A program made the position numbers and the translations under genes. From CAWDCV01 sp963728125 (GTDB lineage Bacteria; Actinomycetota; Actinomycetes; CAWDCV01), in assembly GCA_963728125.1 (NCBI GenBank), contig CAVSIZ010000003.1:1-64000 (forward strand): a stretch of DNA of 64,000 bases, given 5' to 3'. A model generated the notes under the pieces. The model was not told the DNA's origin. It did no database searches and saw only the letters and a program-made list of their open reading frames with translations. Positions 16,704-25,121 of this stretch are shown piece after piece (positions within the stretch are counted from its first letter, which is position 1; each line of letters starts with the position of its first letter).

Positions 16704-17417
16704 CTAGCTGAGCAGTCGAGGCTGGATGCGGGTCTCGGTGACGCCGCCACCTGCCAGCGCTTCGATCTGATAGGCCGCGGCTTCGGGCCGGTCCGCCACG
16801 GCTTCGACCAGCTCCGTGCCGGCGTAGTGCAGGCCGACACCGTCGTCGGTCGCGTACGACATCGGCAGCGTCCCGTCCTCGACCAGTCGGTGCAGCAGTG
16901 GCCGGCGCTGCTCCTCGGAGTCGTAGTGCACGCCGTTGCCGTACGGCAGCAGGCCGAGCCCGTTCGTGACTGGTCGCAGCGTCGGTCCGAACGAGTCGGT
17001 CGGGCCGCCGACATGCCAACAGATCGAGCCAGCGCTGACGCCGGTGAGGACGACGCCGGATTCCCACGCCTCTCGCATTACGTGATCGACGCCATGCAAT
17101 CGCCACAGCGCAAGCAGATTCGCGACCGAACCGCCGCCGACGTAGATGACGTCCTGTGCGAGCAGGTGTTGGCGTACGTCCGGCACGTTCGGCATCTGGA
17201 ACAGCGACAGGTGACTCGCATCGACACCCCCGAGCGCGGCCATGGCGGCGTAGACCAGCGTCAGATAGCGGTCGCTGTCACCCGTTGCTGTGCCGACAAA
17301 GCAGAACCGAGCGCGTTCGGCACCCGATAACCGCAGGGCATGCTGCACAAGTGGCCCGGCGTCATACATGCCGCGAACGTTGCCGCGGAAGCCGCCGCTC
17401 GTGGCGAGGATGTTCAC
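16704..17417 (-). CDS. Peptidase E-like serine peptidase (S51)
   Basis: A 237-residue cytosolic protein of the S51 dipeptidase E/cyanophycinase fold. The nucleophile elbow LTGVSAGSICWHVGG carries the catalytic Ser in the G-x-S-A-G context, and YVGGGSVANLLALWR matches the family's substrate-loop motif. Dipeptidase E cleaves N-terminal Asp dipeptides. The GTG start overlaps the stop of the upstream oxidoreductase gene by 4 bases, so they are coupled, though no functional link is obvious. Confidence 0.8.
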   Translation of the reverse strand: MNILATSGGFRGNVRGMYDAGPLVQHALRLSGAERARFCFVGTATGDSDRYLTLVYAAMAALGGVDASHLSLFQMPNVPDVRQHLLAQDVIYVGGGSVANLLALWRLHGVDHVMREAWESGVVLTGVSAGSICWHVGGPTDSFGPTLRPVTNGLGLLPYGNGVHYDSEEQRRPLLHRLVEDGTLPMSYATDDGVGLHYAGTELVEAVADRPEAAAYQIEALAGGGVTETRIQPRLLS

Positions 17418-18676
17418 GCGCTGAGGTCCTGTAACACGGCGTCGGCGGCGCGGCGTCCCGACACCATCGCGCCCTGGATGGAGCTGGAGTCGCGCGCATC
17501 GCCGCAGACGTACAGCCCGGGCTCAACGCGCACCGGCTTGCGGAAGTCGTGCGGGGGCGGCATCGCTGGCAGCGCATCGGCAATCGGGTAGCTACGCAGC
17601 ATCGTCCATCGCCGAGTGTCCGTGCCGTACAACACGGCCAGGTGCTTTCGCACGGCGCTCTCGTCTGCGTCGGTATGCACGCCGAGCACACTCGATGAGA
17701 CGAGCGTTGTGCCCTCGGGCGCGTAGGCAGGCGCGGCATTGCTGATGGGGACGGTATTGATCACAGGTCCGCGATGGCGTACGCCATCGACGACCAGAAT
17801 CCCGTCGCCGTCGAGCAGCACGTCGTCGGTGACGTGATAGTAGGTCGTCACGGACTTCATTGCCGGTACGGGCAGCGAGGGCAGCAGCGCCGATGCCGTC
17901 CGCGGGTCGGTGGCGACGACGACCGCTCGGGCGCGAACGGCGCGGCCGTCACCGAGTCGTGTCTCGGCGGGGGAGACGGCAGTCACGTTCGCCTGCGTCG
18001 CAATCCGCCCCACCAGCTCGCGGGCAAGCTGCTTGGGGATGTCGCCCATGCCAGTGGCTGGCACAGACGGAGTGCCGCGAACGAATGTGCGCAACAGCAG
18101 GTCGAAGAACCGGCTCGAGGTCTCGAGCTCGTCCTCCAGGAACGTGCCCGCAAAGAATGGACGAATGAGCTGGTCGACGGCGCGATCGCTGACACCACGC
18201 TCGCGCAGCGCCGCTCGTGTCGTCGTCTCGGTCGCCGTCAGCAGGTCGTGCGCAGGGCGCCGTACGTCCTCGACGGCCATCGCGGCGAGACGCGCCTTGT
18301 CCTGCACGCTGCCGATGGGGGCGAGTGCCGAAGACAGCGCCCAGGTCGGGCGCCGGCGTGGATCGGCGATACGAGCACGGCGGCGTCCATCGAGCGCGAC
18401 GATGACGCCCGGTGCCAAGGCCTGCAGGTGCAGGCGACGATGGTCGAGAACCCGCCTGCCCTCGGGGTACGCGGGGTTGTAGAGCTGAAACCCGCGATCG
18501 AGCAGGAAGCCGTCGACATCGTCGGTGCGTACCCGGCCACCGACGTCGTCCGAGGCCTCGAGGACGACGACATCGAGACCGTGCTGGTGGAGGCGGCGCG
18601 CAGCGCACAGCCCCGCGAGCCCCGCGCCCACCACGACGACGTCGGCGCTGTCCGGGAGCTCCGCGCTGTCGATCAC
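17414..18676 (-). CDS. FAD-dependent amine-oxidase-like oxidoreductase
   Basis: A 420-residue NAD(P)-binding Rossmann flavoprotein of the protoporphyrinogen oxidase/phytoene desaturase superfamily. The dinucleotide motif VVVVGAGLAGLCAARRLHQH and the GGRVRTD motif of the FAD-binding N-terminus are clear, and the C-terminus has YVCGDARDSSSIQGAMVSGR, which contacts the flavin. It lacks features that would mark it as HemG/HemY or a carotenoid enzyme, so the substrate is unknown. It is divergent from the kinase gene at 18784. Confidence 0.78.
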   Translation of the reverse strand: MIDSAELPDSADVVVVGAGLAGLCAARRLHQHGLDVVVLEASDDVGGRVRTDDVDGFLLDRGFQLYNPAYPEGRRVLDHRRLHLQALAPGVIVALDGRRRARIADPRRRPTWALSSALAPIGSVQDKARLAAMAVEDVRRPAHDLLTATETTTRAALRERGVSDRAVDQLIRPFFAGTFLEDELETSSRFFDLLLRTFVRGTPSVPATGMGDIPKQLARELVGRIATQANVTAVSPAETRLGDGRAVRARAVVVATDPRTASALLPSLPVPAMKSVTTYYHVTDDVLLDGDGILVVDGVRHRGPVINTVPISNAAPAYAPEGTTLVSSSVLGVHTDADESAVRKHLAVLYGTDTRRWTMLRSYPIADALPAMPPPHDFRKPVRVEPGLYVCGDARDSSSIQGAMVSGRRAADAVLQDLSA

Positions 18677-18783
18677 CAGGGCACGCTACCGACGGCTCCC
18701 CGCGCTGCGCCGCTCGACCTGTGCACGTCGGAGCCTGTGGACAACCGACGCCGCTCGACAGCGAACTCTGTTTCGCTGGTGGT

Positions 18784-20268
18784 GTGCAGGACTTCGAGGT
18801 TCCCGGATACGTCCTCGATCGACTCCTCGGCTTCGGGGGCACCGGAGAGGTATGGGCCGCGCATCCGGCTGCGGGCGGACCCGCCGTCGCGGTGAAGCGG
18901 CTGCGCCCAGGCAGCGATCGTATGGCCACGGAGGAGGCCAGGCAGCGGTTGCGACGAGAGGCGCTCGTGCTTGCCGAATTCGACGATCCGCATGTGGTGC
19001 GGTTGCACCGGGTGCTCCGGGCGTCCACCGGCGATGACGTCTTGGTCCTCGACCTCGCCGAGGGTGGCAGCCTCGCGCGCGTGCTCGCGCTGCGGGGTCG
19101 GCTCGCCGTCGGCGAAGTCGTGACGATCGCCGTACCGCTCGCGCAGTCCCTCGCCACTGCTCATCGACGCGGCATCCTGCACGGCGACGTGAGTGCTGCG
19201 AACGTCCTATTCGCTGCCGATGGGCGCCCGCTGCTCGCCGATCTCGGCGTGGCACGACTGATCGGCGAACCGGTGGGGACTGACAACAACCCGCAGGGCA
19301 CCGCCGGGTTCACCGACCCGGTCGTACTGACGGGCGAGCCGGTGCGAGCTGCGAGCGACGTCTACGGCCTCGCCGCCGTGTGCTGGACCGCGCTCACCGG
19401 ATCAGCTCCTGACCCGAGGGTCAGCACGATGTCCGCGGGCGCACGAGCCGAGGCCCTGCGCGCGCACGCGCCGGGGACGCCAGACACGCTCGCCGACGCG
19501 ATCGCCCGCGGTCTCGCCGCGGACCCCACCGATCGGCCGGATGCCGCACAGTTCTCCCAGCTGGTGTGGAGGTGTGCCGCGGCTCAGCCCGTACGGCTGC
19601 CGGCCGGCACGTCGACACTGGAGGCGCCGGCCGACAACGGTGACGCGGTGACGCATCGCGTCCGACCGGCACATTCATCCGCGCCGGCCGCGACATCCGC
19701 GCCAGCCCGCCGTCGGCGCAGACGCTGGCGACCTCCTGCGGTCGACGCCCACACGGTGCTGCGAGGCAGCGCTCTGCTCGTGGTCCCCGTGCTGCTGGCG
19801 ATGGCGGTGTGGACCGGCACGCAGTGGGCCGACAGCACCGGTGCCGAAGATCCGGCGCCGGCAGAGCACGCTGCCGCCGAAACGGATTGGGCTGCCGTCC
19901 TGAGCAAGCTCGATGAGCAGTGGTCGACAGCATTCAGTACCGGAGACGTCGACGCGCTGCGCGCTGTCGATGCTTCAGACTCTGCGGCGCTGGCCGGTGA
20001 CCGTGCGCTTCTGCAGCGCTATGTCGACGCGGGCGCGAGTGCGCGCGGCTTGCGAGTCGAGCGGCTGAGCGTGTCCGCGGTGTCGGTGGTCGACGATCGC
20101 GTCGTGCTTCGCGTCGTCGACCGGATCCAGCCGTACGACATCGTCGATGCCGGCGGTGCCGTGCTCCGAACCGAGCCCGGTCGAGGCGAGACAGCGTGGC
20201 GCATCACGTTGGTGCAGACCGACCCGGCAGACGCAGCGTGGCGAATCGCGTCAGTGGCTCGGGCGTAA
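18784..20268 (+). CDS. Membrane-anchored Ser/Thr protein kinase
   Basis: A 494-residue Hanks-type kinase. The Gly loop is GFGGTGEV (residues 16-23), the ATP Lys is K38 (VAVKRL), and the catalytic loop is HGDVSAANVLF with D135 and N140; DLG replaces DFG. The usual HRDLKP is altered to HGDVSA, so activity is likely but not certain. A disordered Ala/Pro linker leads to one TM helix (about 322-342, VLRGSALLVVPVLLAMAVW) and an extracytoplasmic domain of about 130 residues that looks NTF2/SnoaL-like rather than PASTA. The GTG at 18784 is chosen because it begins the kinase homology. The signal sensed is unknown. Confidence 0.78.
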   Translation: MQDFEVPGYVLDRLLGFGGTGEVWAAHPAAGGPAVAVKRLRPGSDRMATEEARQRLRREALVLAEFDDPHVVRLHRVLRASTGDDVLVLDLAEGGSLARVLALRGRLAVGEVVTIAVPLAQSLATAHRRGILHGDVSAANVLFAADGRPLLADLGVARLIGEPVGTDNNPQGTAGFTDPVVLTGEPVRAASDVYGLAAVCWTALTGSAPDPRVSTMSAGARAEALRAHAPGTPDTLADAIARGLAADPTDRPDAAQFSQLVWRCAAAQPVRLPAGTSTLEAPADNGDAVTHRVRPAHSSAPAATSAPARRRRRRWRPPAVDAHTVLRGSALLVVPVLLAMAVWTGTQWADSTGAEDPAPAEHAAAETDWAAVLSKLDEQWSTAFSTGDVDALRAVDASDSAALAGDRALLQRYVDAGASARGLRVERLSVSAVSVVDDRVVLRVVDRIQPYDIVDAGGAVLRTEPGRGETAWRITLVQTDPADAAWRIASVARA

Positions 20269-20274
20269 GCGGGA

Positions 20275-21171
20275 TCAGCCGGCGAGTCCGGACCGCATCG
20301 CGCTCTCGATGTCCGGGTGCTCGAACGTGAAGCCAGCGGTCTCCAAGACACGGGGAAGCACTCGATGGCTGGCGAGGACCTCGTTGGCGAACTCGCCGAG
20401 CCCGACCTGGAGCGCGACAGCGGGCACCCAGAACGGGGTAGGCCGGTGCAGCAGCATGCCCAACGTCTGGGTCGCTTCCCGATTCGTGACCGGATCGGGA
20501 GCGGTGACATTGACCGCCCCGTCGACGTCGTCGGCCGTCAGGAGGAAGCGGATCGCGCGGACTTCGTCCACCAGGCTGACGAAGCTCCAGTACTGGTGCC
20601 CCGACCCGAGGCGGCCGCCCAGCCCTAAGCGGAAGATCGGAACGCAGCGTTCGAGAAGCCCACCGCGGCGCGACATGACGAGCCCACTACGAAGCCGACA
20701 GACCCGGATGCCCGCATCCTGCGCGGGCGACGTCGCCGCTTCCCACTCCGTGCAGGTCTCGGCGAAGAAGTCGCTCCCGGCCGGGTCGCTTTCCTCGATG
20801 GGACGGTCACCGGTGTCGCCGTAGTAGCCGATCGCAGATGCATTGAGCAGCACTCGGGGACCGGGGTCGATCTTGGCCAGTGCCTCGCTGAGCGTTCTCG
20901 TGCTGTCGACCCGACTCGCCCGGAACTTTGCCTTGAACGACTCGGTCCAGTGGAGGGCATCGCCGGCGTTGACGCCGGCGAGGTTGATGGCGGCATCGAC
21001 GCCGCTGAGCGCCGACGCGTCCAGCGATCCTGCCGCCGGATCCCACGACACCTCGTCCGGCGCGGCCGCGTCTCGACGCACCAGACGGGTCACCTCGTGC
21101 CCGTCGGCGCGCAGCGCTCGGACGAGTGGTGTGCCGATCATTCCCGACGAACCGGCGATGACGATCTTCAC
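20275..21171 (-). CDS. TIGR01777 NAD-dependent epimerase/dehydratase-like protein
   Basis: A 298-residue extended SDR of the TIGR01777 family, with the C-terminal DUF1731 segment (EVLASHRVLPRVLETAGFTF). The nucleotide-binding motif IAGSSGMIGTPLVRAL opens the protein, and NASAIGYYGDTGDRPI carries the YYG active-site stretch of the family. Its substrate is not established (the Escherichia coli homologue is YfcH). In actinobacteria it often sits between lipB and sucB, as here. It converges on the kinase gene. Confidence 0.85.
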   Translation of the reverse strand: MKIVIAGSSGMIGTPLVRALRADGHEVTRLVRRDAAAPDEVSWDPAAGSLDASALSGVDAAINLAGVNAGDALHWTESFKAKFRASRVDSTRTLSEALAKIDPGPRVLLNASAIGYYGDTGDRPIEESDPAGSDFFAETCTEWEAATSPAQDAGIRVCRLRSGLVMSRRGGLLERCVPIFRLGLGGRLGSGHQYWSFVSLVDEVRAIRFLLTADDVDGAVNVTAPDPVTNREATQTLGMLLHRPTPFWVPAVALQVGLGEFANEVLASHRVLPRVLETAGFTFEHPDIESAMRSGLAG

Positions 21172-21241
21172 GAGGACATCATCCCGTGCGGATGGTGTCC
21201 CGGCATCCCGCGATCAGCCGGCCCCGTCGCCCGCAGTTGTC

Positions 21242-21286
21242 TTGTCCGAACGGCACCCGCGTGTGCAGGCGACCGCGTTCGGACAA
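21242..21286 (-). terminator. Hairpin downstream of sucB
   Basis: An 11-base perfect stem (21242-21252 TTGTCCGAACG with 21276-21286 CGTTCGGACAA) encloses a loop that can itself pair (GCAC with GTGC). It lies 17 bases past the sucB stop, before the epimerase gene on the same strand, and fits a Rho-independent-like terminator without a T-tract. Confidence 0.5.
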
Positions 21287-21302
21287 CTCGGCAGGCGACG
21301 CC

Positions 21303-23246
21303 CTAGAGACCGAGTTCCGCCTCGAAGCGGCCCTCCTCGAGGCGCTGCTTCACCGTGACGAGGAACCGCGCAGCGTCTGCGCCATCGACGAGACGGTGGT
21401 CATAAGTGAGCGCGAGGTACGCCATCGACCGCACCGCGATCACCTCGCCGAGGTCGGGGTCCTCGACGACGACCGGCCGCTTGACGACAGCGCCGGTGCC
21501 GAGTATCGCCACCTGTGGCTGATTGAGGATCGGCGTGTCGAAGAGCGCGCCGCGGCTACCGGTGTTCGTGAGCGTGAACGTGCCGCCGGACAGCTCGTCA
21601 GGGCCGACCTTGTTCGAACGGGTGCGCTCCGCAAGGTCGGCGATCTTGCGGGACAGGCCACCGAGGTTGAGATCACCGGCGTTCTTGATCACGGGAACGA
21701 GCAGGCCGCGCTCGGTGTCGACGGCGATTCCCAGGTGCTCCGCGTCGTAATAGGTGATCTCACCCTTGTCGGTGTCGATCGACGCGTTGACCGCCGGATG
21801 CTGCTTGAGCGCCTCGATCGCCGCGATCGCGAAGAACGGCAGGAACGACAGGCGGACGCCCTCGCGCGCCTCGAACTCGCCCTTCACCTGCTGACGTAGC
21901 CGGGCAATGTTCGTGACGTCGACCTCGACGACCGTGGTGAGCTGAGCCGATACCTGCAGCGACTCGACCATCCGCTGGGCAATGACCCGCCGCAGACGCG
22001 ACATCTTCTCGGTCTGTCCGCGCAGCGGCGACGGCGCCGGCGCGTTGGCGGCGGGACCAGCCGCCGCGGCGGCGGCATTGGCCGGTGTGCCGACGGGTTG
22101 GGCCTGCGGCGTCTGGGGTTCCGGCTCCTTGTCGCGAGCCGGCTCCTGCTGTCTGGCTCGAGCTGCCTCGAGCACGTCCTGCTTGCGGATCCGCCCACCC
22201 ACACCTGATCCCGACAGCGTTGATAGGTCGACGCCATGCTCGGTGGCAAGCTTGCGGACCAGCGGGGTGACGTAGGCGCTGCCGTCGCCGCTCGGCGTCT
22301 CGCGTGCGGCTTCGCCATCACCGGTGGCGGAGTCAGCGGCAGCTTCGGACTCGTCAGCGCCACCGCCATAGTCGGCCCGTCCTGACTGTGGCTGGGCGGG
22401 GGTCTGGGCAGAGCTGCCGTTGCCGTTGGTTTGTTGCTGCGGCGACGCCTCCGCTTGCGGCTTCTCGGCTTGCGGTTCCTCCGCCTGCCGCTCCTCCTGA
22501 GGGGGAGCCGGCTGGGGAGTCGACGTCGACCCGGATTCGGCACCACCGATGATCGCCAGTTCGGTGCCAACGTCGACGGTCTCGTCCTCGCGAACGTTGA
22601 TGCGGGTGAGGACGCCGGCCGCCGGCGACGGGATCTCGGTGTCGACCTTGTCCGTCGAGACTTCCAGCAGCGGCTCGTCCGCTTGGACCTGGTCGCCTTC
22701 CTGCTTGAGCCAGCGCGTCACGGTGCCCTCGGTCACGCTTTCGCCCAAGGCGGGCAGGACGACGGGCGTGCCGCCGTCCGAACCGGACTGCTGACTGCTC
22801 TGCTGCGCCGGCTGCTGTTCCGATTGTTGCTGGGCCGGTTCCTGCTCAGGCTGCTCTTCGTCCTGCTGCTCTGCCTGCTGCGGCTGCTGCTCATCGGGCT
22901 CGGGTTCCTGCTGCTCCTGCTGGGCGCCGCTGTCCTGTTCGGCCGGTGTCTCCTCGGCCTGCGTTTCTTCAGTTGGCTGGTCGCTCGAGCGGGACTCACT
23001 GGTGTCCGACGAGTCGCCGATCACGGCGAGCTCGCTGCCGACCTCGACCGTCTCGTCCTCGTGCACCTTGATCTGCGTCAGGACGCCGGCGGCCGGCGAG
23101 GGGATCTCCGTGTCGACTTTGTCGGTGGACACCTCGAGCAGCGGCTCGTCCGCCTGGACCTCGTCGCCTTCCTGCTTGAGCCAGCGCGTCACGGTGCCCT
23201 CGGACACGCTCTCGCCGAGCTGGGGCATGGTCACGGAGACGGACAT
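21303..23246 (-). CDS. sucB: 2-oxoglutarate dehydrogenase E2 component (dihydrolipoyl succinyltransferase)
   Basis: E2 core of a 2-oxoacid dehydrogenase complex; transfers the acyl group from lipoyl-Lys to CoA. A 647-residue protein with two near-identical lipoyl domains (first lipoyl Lys K43 in STDKVDTEIPSP, repeated in the second), joined by a long Gln/Glu/Pro-rich linker, then an E3-binding domain (VTPLVRKLATEHGVDLS), and the catalytic domain ending LTYDHRLVDGADAARFL with the DHRxxDG active site. In actinobacteria such E2 proteins may serve pyruvate dehydrogenase as well as 2-oxoglutarate dehydrogenase. It is followed on its upstream side by lpdA. Confidence 0.93.
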   Translation of the reverse strand: MSVSVTMPQLGESVSEGTVTRWLKQEGDEVQADEPLLEVSTDKVDTEIPSPAAGVLTQIKVHEDETVEVGSELAVIGDSSDTSESRSSDQPTEETQAEETPAEQDSGAQQEQQEPEPDEQQPQQAEQQDEEQPEQEPAQQQSEQQPAQQSSQQSGSDGGTPVVLPALGESVTEGTVTRWLKQEGDQVQADEPLLEVSTDKVDTEIPSPAAGVLTRINVREDETVDVGTELAIIGGAESGSTSTPQPAPPQEERQAEEPQAEKPQAEASPQQQTNGNGSSAQTPAQPQSGRADYGGGADESEAAADSATGDGEAARETPSGDGSAYVTPLVRKLATEHGVDLSTLSGSGVGGRIRKQDVLEAARARQQEPARDKEPEPQTPQAQPVGTPANAAAAAAGPAANAPAPSPLRGQTEKMSRLRRVIAQRMVESLQVSAQLTTVVEVDVTNIARLRQQVKGEFEAREGVRLSFLPFFAIAAIEALKQHPAVNASIDTDKGEITYYDAEHLGIAVDTERGLLVPVIKNAGDLNLGGLSRKIADLAERTRSNKVGPDELSGGTFTLTNTGSRGALFDTPILNQPQVAILGTGAVVKRPVVVEDPDLGEVIAVRSMAYLALTYDHRLVDGADAARFLVTVKQRLEEGRFEAELGL

Positions 23247-23297
23247 CTGCTGCTTCGACTCCTTCGTAGTTCACGACTCGCGTGGGAGCGTAGGTCC

Positions 23298-24668
23298 TCA
23301 GCCGTGCGTGTGCAGCGGCTTGCCGGCCAAGGCCATGTGCGCCTCGCCCACGGACTCCGACAACGTGGGATGCGGATGGATCAGCGCCGCCACCTCAGTC
23401 GGCAGCGCCTCCCAGTTGTAGATGAGCTGTGCCTCGGCGAGATTCTCACCGAGGCGAGCGCCGACCATGTGAATACCAACGACGGGTCCGTCCTTCTGCG
23501 CGATGACCTTCACCGCACCCGCTGTCTTGAGGATCTGCGCCTTGCCGTTGCCGGCGAGGTCGTAGGTGAACTCGTCGATCTCGAGGCCGCGCTCGCGCGC
23601 CACGGTCGAGGTAATACCGACTGACGCGACCTCTGGATCGCAGTACGCGATGCGCGGGACGCCGTCGTGGTCGATGGGTGCGGGGTTCAGGCCGCCGAGC
23701 CGCTCGGCGACAAGGATGCCCTCCTGGAAGCCGAGGTGGGCCAGCTGCAACGTCGGGATGAGGTCGCCAACCGCCGAGATGGTCGGGATGTTGGTCTGGC
23801 ACCACTGGTCGACCTTGACGTACCCGCGGTCCATCTCCACGCCGACGGTGTCGTATCCGAGACCCTCGGACACCGGCCCGCGGCCCACCGCCACGAGCAG
23901 CAGCTCGGCGTCCAACGTCTTTCCGCCCTCGAGGCTGACCCGGACACCGTCATCGGTGTACTCGACGCCAGAGAACCGAGCGCCCAGCTCGAAGCCAATC
24001 TTCCGGCGCCGGAACGCGCGCTCCAGCAGCTTCGACGACGACTCCTCCTCGAGCGGAAGCAGATGAGGAAGCATCTCGACGATCGTCACCTCGGCGCCGA
24101 ACGACCGCCAGACGCTGGCGAACTCGACCCCGATCACGCCGCCGCCGAGGATGACTGCGGAGGCGGGTACGGAATCGAGCGTCAACGCGTTGTCGGAGCT
24201 AATGACGCGGTTACCGTCGATGTCCAGGCCCGGGAGCGACTTCGGCACGGAGCCGGTCGCGAGCACGATGTGCCGACCTTCGTAGACCTGGTCGTCGACC
24301 TGGACGGCGGTCGGTGAGACGAGCGTGCCGCTGCCCTCGACGTAGGTGATCTTGCGGCTGCGGACGAGGCCCTGCAGGCCCTTGTAGAGCCGGGAGACGA
24401 CGCCGTCCTTGTAGCCGTTGACGCCCTTCATGTCGATGCCGTCGAACGACGTCTTGACGCCGTACGTCTCACTCTCACGCGACTGGTCGGCGATCTCGCC
24501 CGCGTGCAGCAGGGCCTTGGTGGGGATGCAGCCGCGGTGCAGGCAGGTCCCGCCGAGTTTGTCCTTCTCGATCAGCGCGACGTTCATGCCCAACTCGGCC
24601 GCTCTCAGCGCGCAGGCGTAGCCGCCGCTGCCGCCTCCGAGGATCACCAGGTCGAAGGGGTCAGCCAC
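23298..24668 (-). CDS. lpdA: Dihydrolipoyl dehydrogenase (E3)
   Basis: Reoxidises the lipoyl groups of SucB and other lipoyl enzymes with FAD and NAD+. The 456-residue product has the FAD motif LVILGGGSGGYACALRAAEL, the redox disulfide GGTCLHRGCIPTKALLHAG, the NAD motif VILGGGVIGVEFASVW, and the C-terminal catalytic HPHPTLSE. The GTG at 24668 is preceded by AAGGAG; the frame runs on upstream without homology. It is 51 bases upstream of sucB, on the same strand, so the two are probably one operon. Confidence 0.94.
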   Translation of the reverse strand: MADPFDLVILGGGSGGYACALRAAELGMNVALIEKDKLGGTCLHRGCIPTKALLHAGEIADQSRESETYGVKTSFDGIDMKGVNGYKDGVVSRLYKGLQGLVRSRKITYVEGSGTLVSPTAVQVDDQVYEGRHIVLATGSVPKSLPGLDIDGNRVISSDNALTLDSVPASAVILGGGVIGVEFASVWRSFGAEVTIVEMLPHLLPLEEESSSKLLERAFRRRKIGFELGARFSGVEYTDDGVRVSLEGGKTLDAELLLVAVGRGPVSEGLGYDTVGVEMDRGYVKVDQWCQTNIPTISAVGDLIPTLQLAHLGFQEGILVAERLGGLNPAPIDHDGVPRIAYCDPEVASVGITSTVARERGLEIDEFTYDLAGNGKAQILKTAGAVKVIAQKDGPVVGIHMVGARLGENLAEAQLIYNWEALPTEVAALIHPHPTLSESVGEAHMALAGKPLHTHG

Positions 24669-24738
24669 CGAATGCTCCTTTGTTATTCGTTCGCTTGCGC
24701 CATCCATCCTTCCACTGCTGGTCCAGTACCCCATCTCA

Positions 24739-24744
24739 TACGGT
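24739..24744 (+). promoter_or_regulatory. Putative -10 for leaderless gene at 24751
   Basis: TACGGT lies 6 bases before the ATG at 24751, compatible with a transcript that starts at the start codon. It lies in the 82-base divergent gap to lpdA. Confidence 0.35.
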
Positions 24745-24750
24745 GGCGGC

Positions 24751-25095
24751 ATGCGCTTGTCCTCGTTGTTCCGCCGGCAGCGGCCCGGAACGCTGCGTAC
24801 GGCCGATCGAGCCGACGCGGACCACCTCAGCGAGTTCGCCCGATCGCGACGCGGGGTCGAGGCGTTCGTCGAGCCGCGCACGACGGTGACCGACACGACC
24901 GTCGTGCTCGTCGCTCACGACGGCGAGTGGACCCGCCGTCGGGTGGCAAGCGCTCGGGCTGCTCACGACCTCGCCGGCAAGCTGGGTATCCCCGCGTACG
25001 ACGCGGCCGTGGTCGGGTACCCGGCCCGGATGCGCGAGTGGACTGCTCGACAGGCTCGGGCCAACGACGGCGGCAGCGCGGACGATTCCGGCTGA
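24751..25095 (+). CDS. Conserved small soluble protein of unknown function
   Basis: A 114-residue, Arg-rich cytosolic protein beginning MRLSSLFRRQRPGTLRTADR. A central stretch (TTVVLVAHDGEWTRRRV, then LAGKLGIPAYDAAVVGYPARM) has predicted alternating strands and helices but no motif I can name. It is divergent from lpdA, next to which similar small genes are found in other actinobacteria. The following gene begins 26 bases downstream, so cotranscription with the cyclic-nucleotide operon is possible. Confidence 0.55.
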   Translation: MRLSSLFRRQRPGTLRTADRADADHLSEFARSRRGVEAFVEPRTTVTDTTVVLVAHDGEWTRRRVASARAAHDLAGKLGIPAYDAAVVGYPARMREWTARQARANDGGSADDSG

Positions 25096-25121
25096 GGCAC
25101 CGGCCTCGGCGAGGGGGAGCG

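Noticed and set aside
22431..23624. Long plus-strand open frame opposite sucB and lpdA
   Set aside because: It is the complement of the Gln/Glu-rich linker and lipoyl repeats, giving Leu/Arg-rich nonsense. GC-rich DNA makes such long shadows on the other strand.
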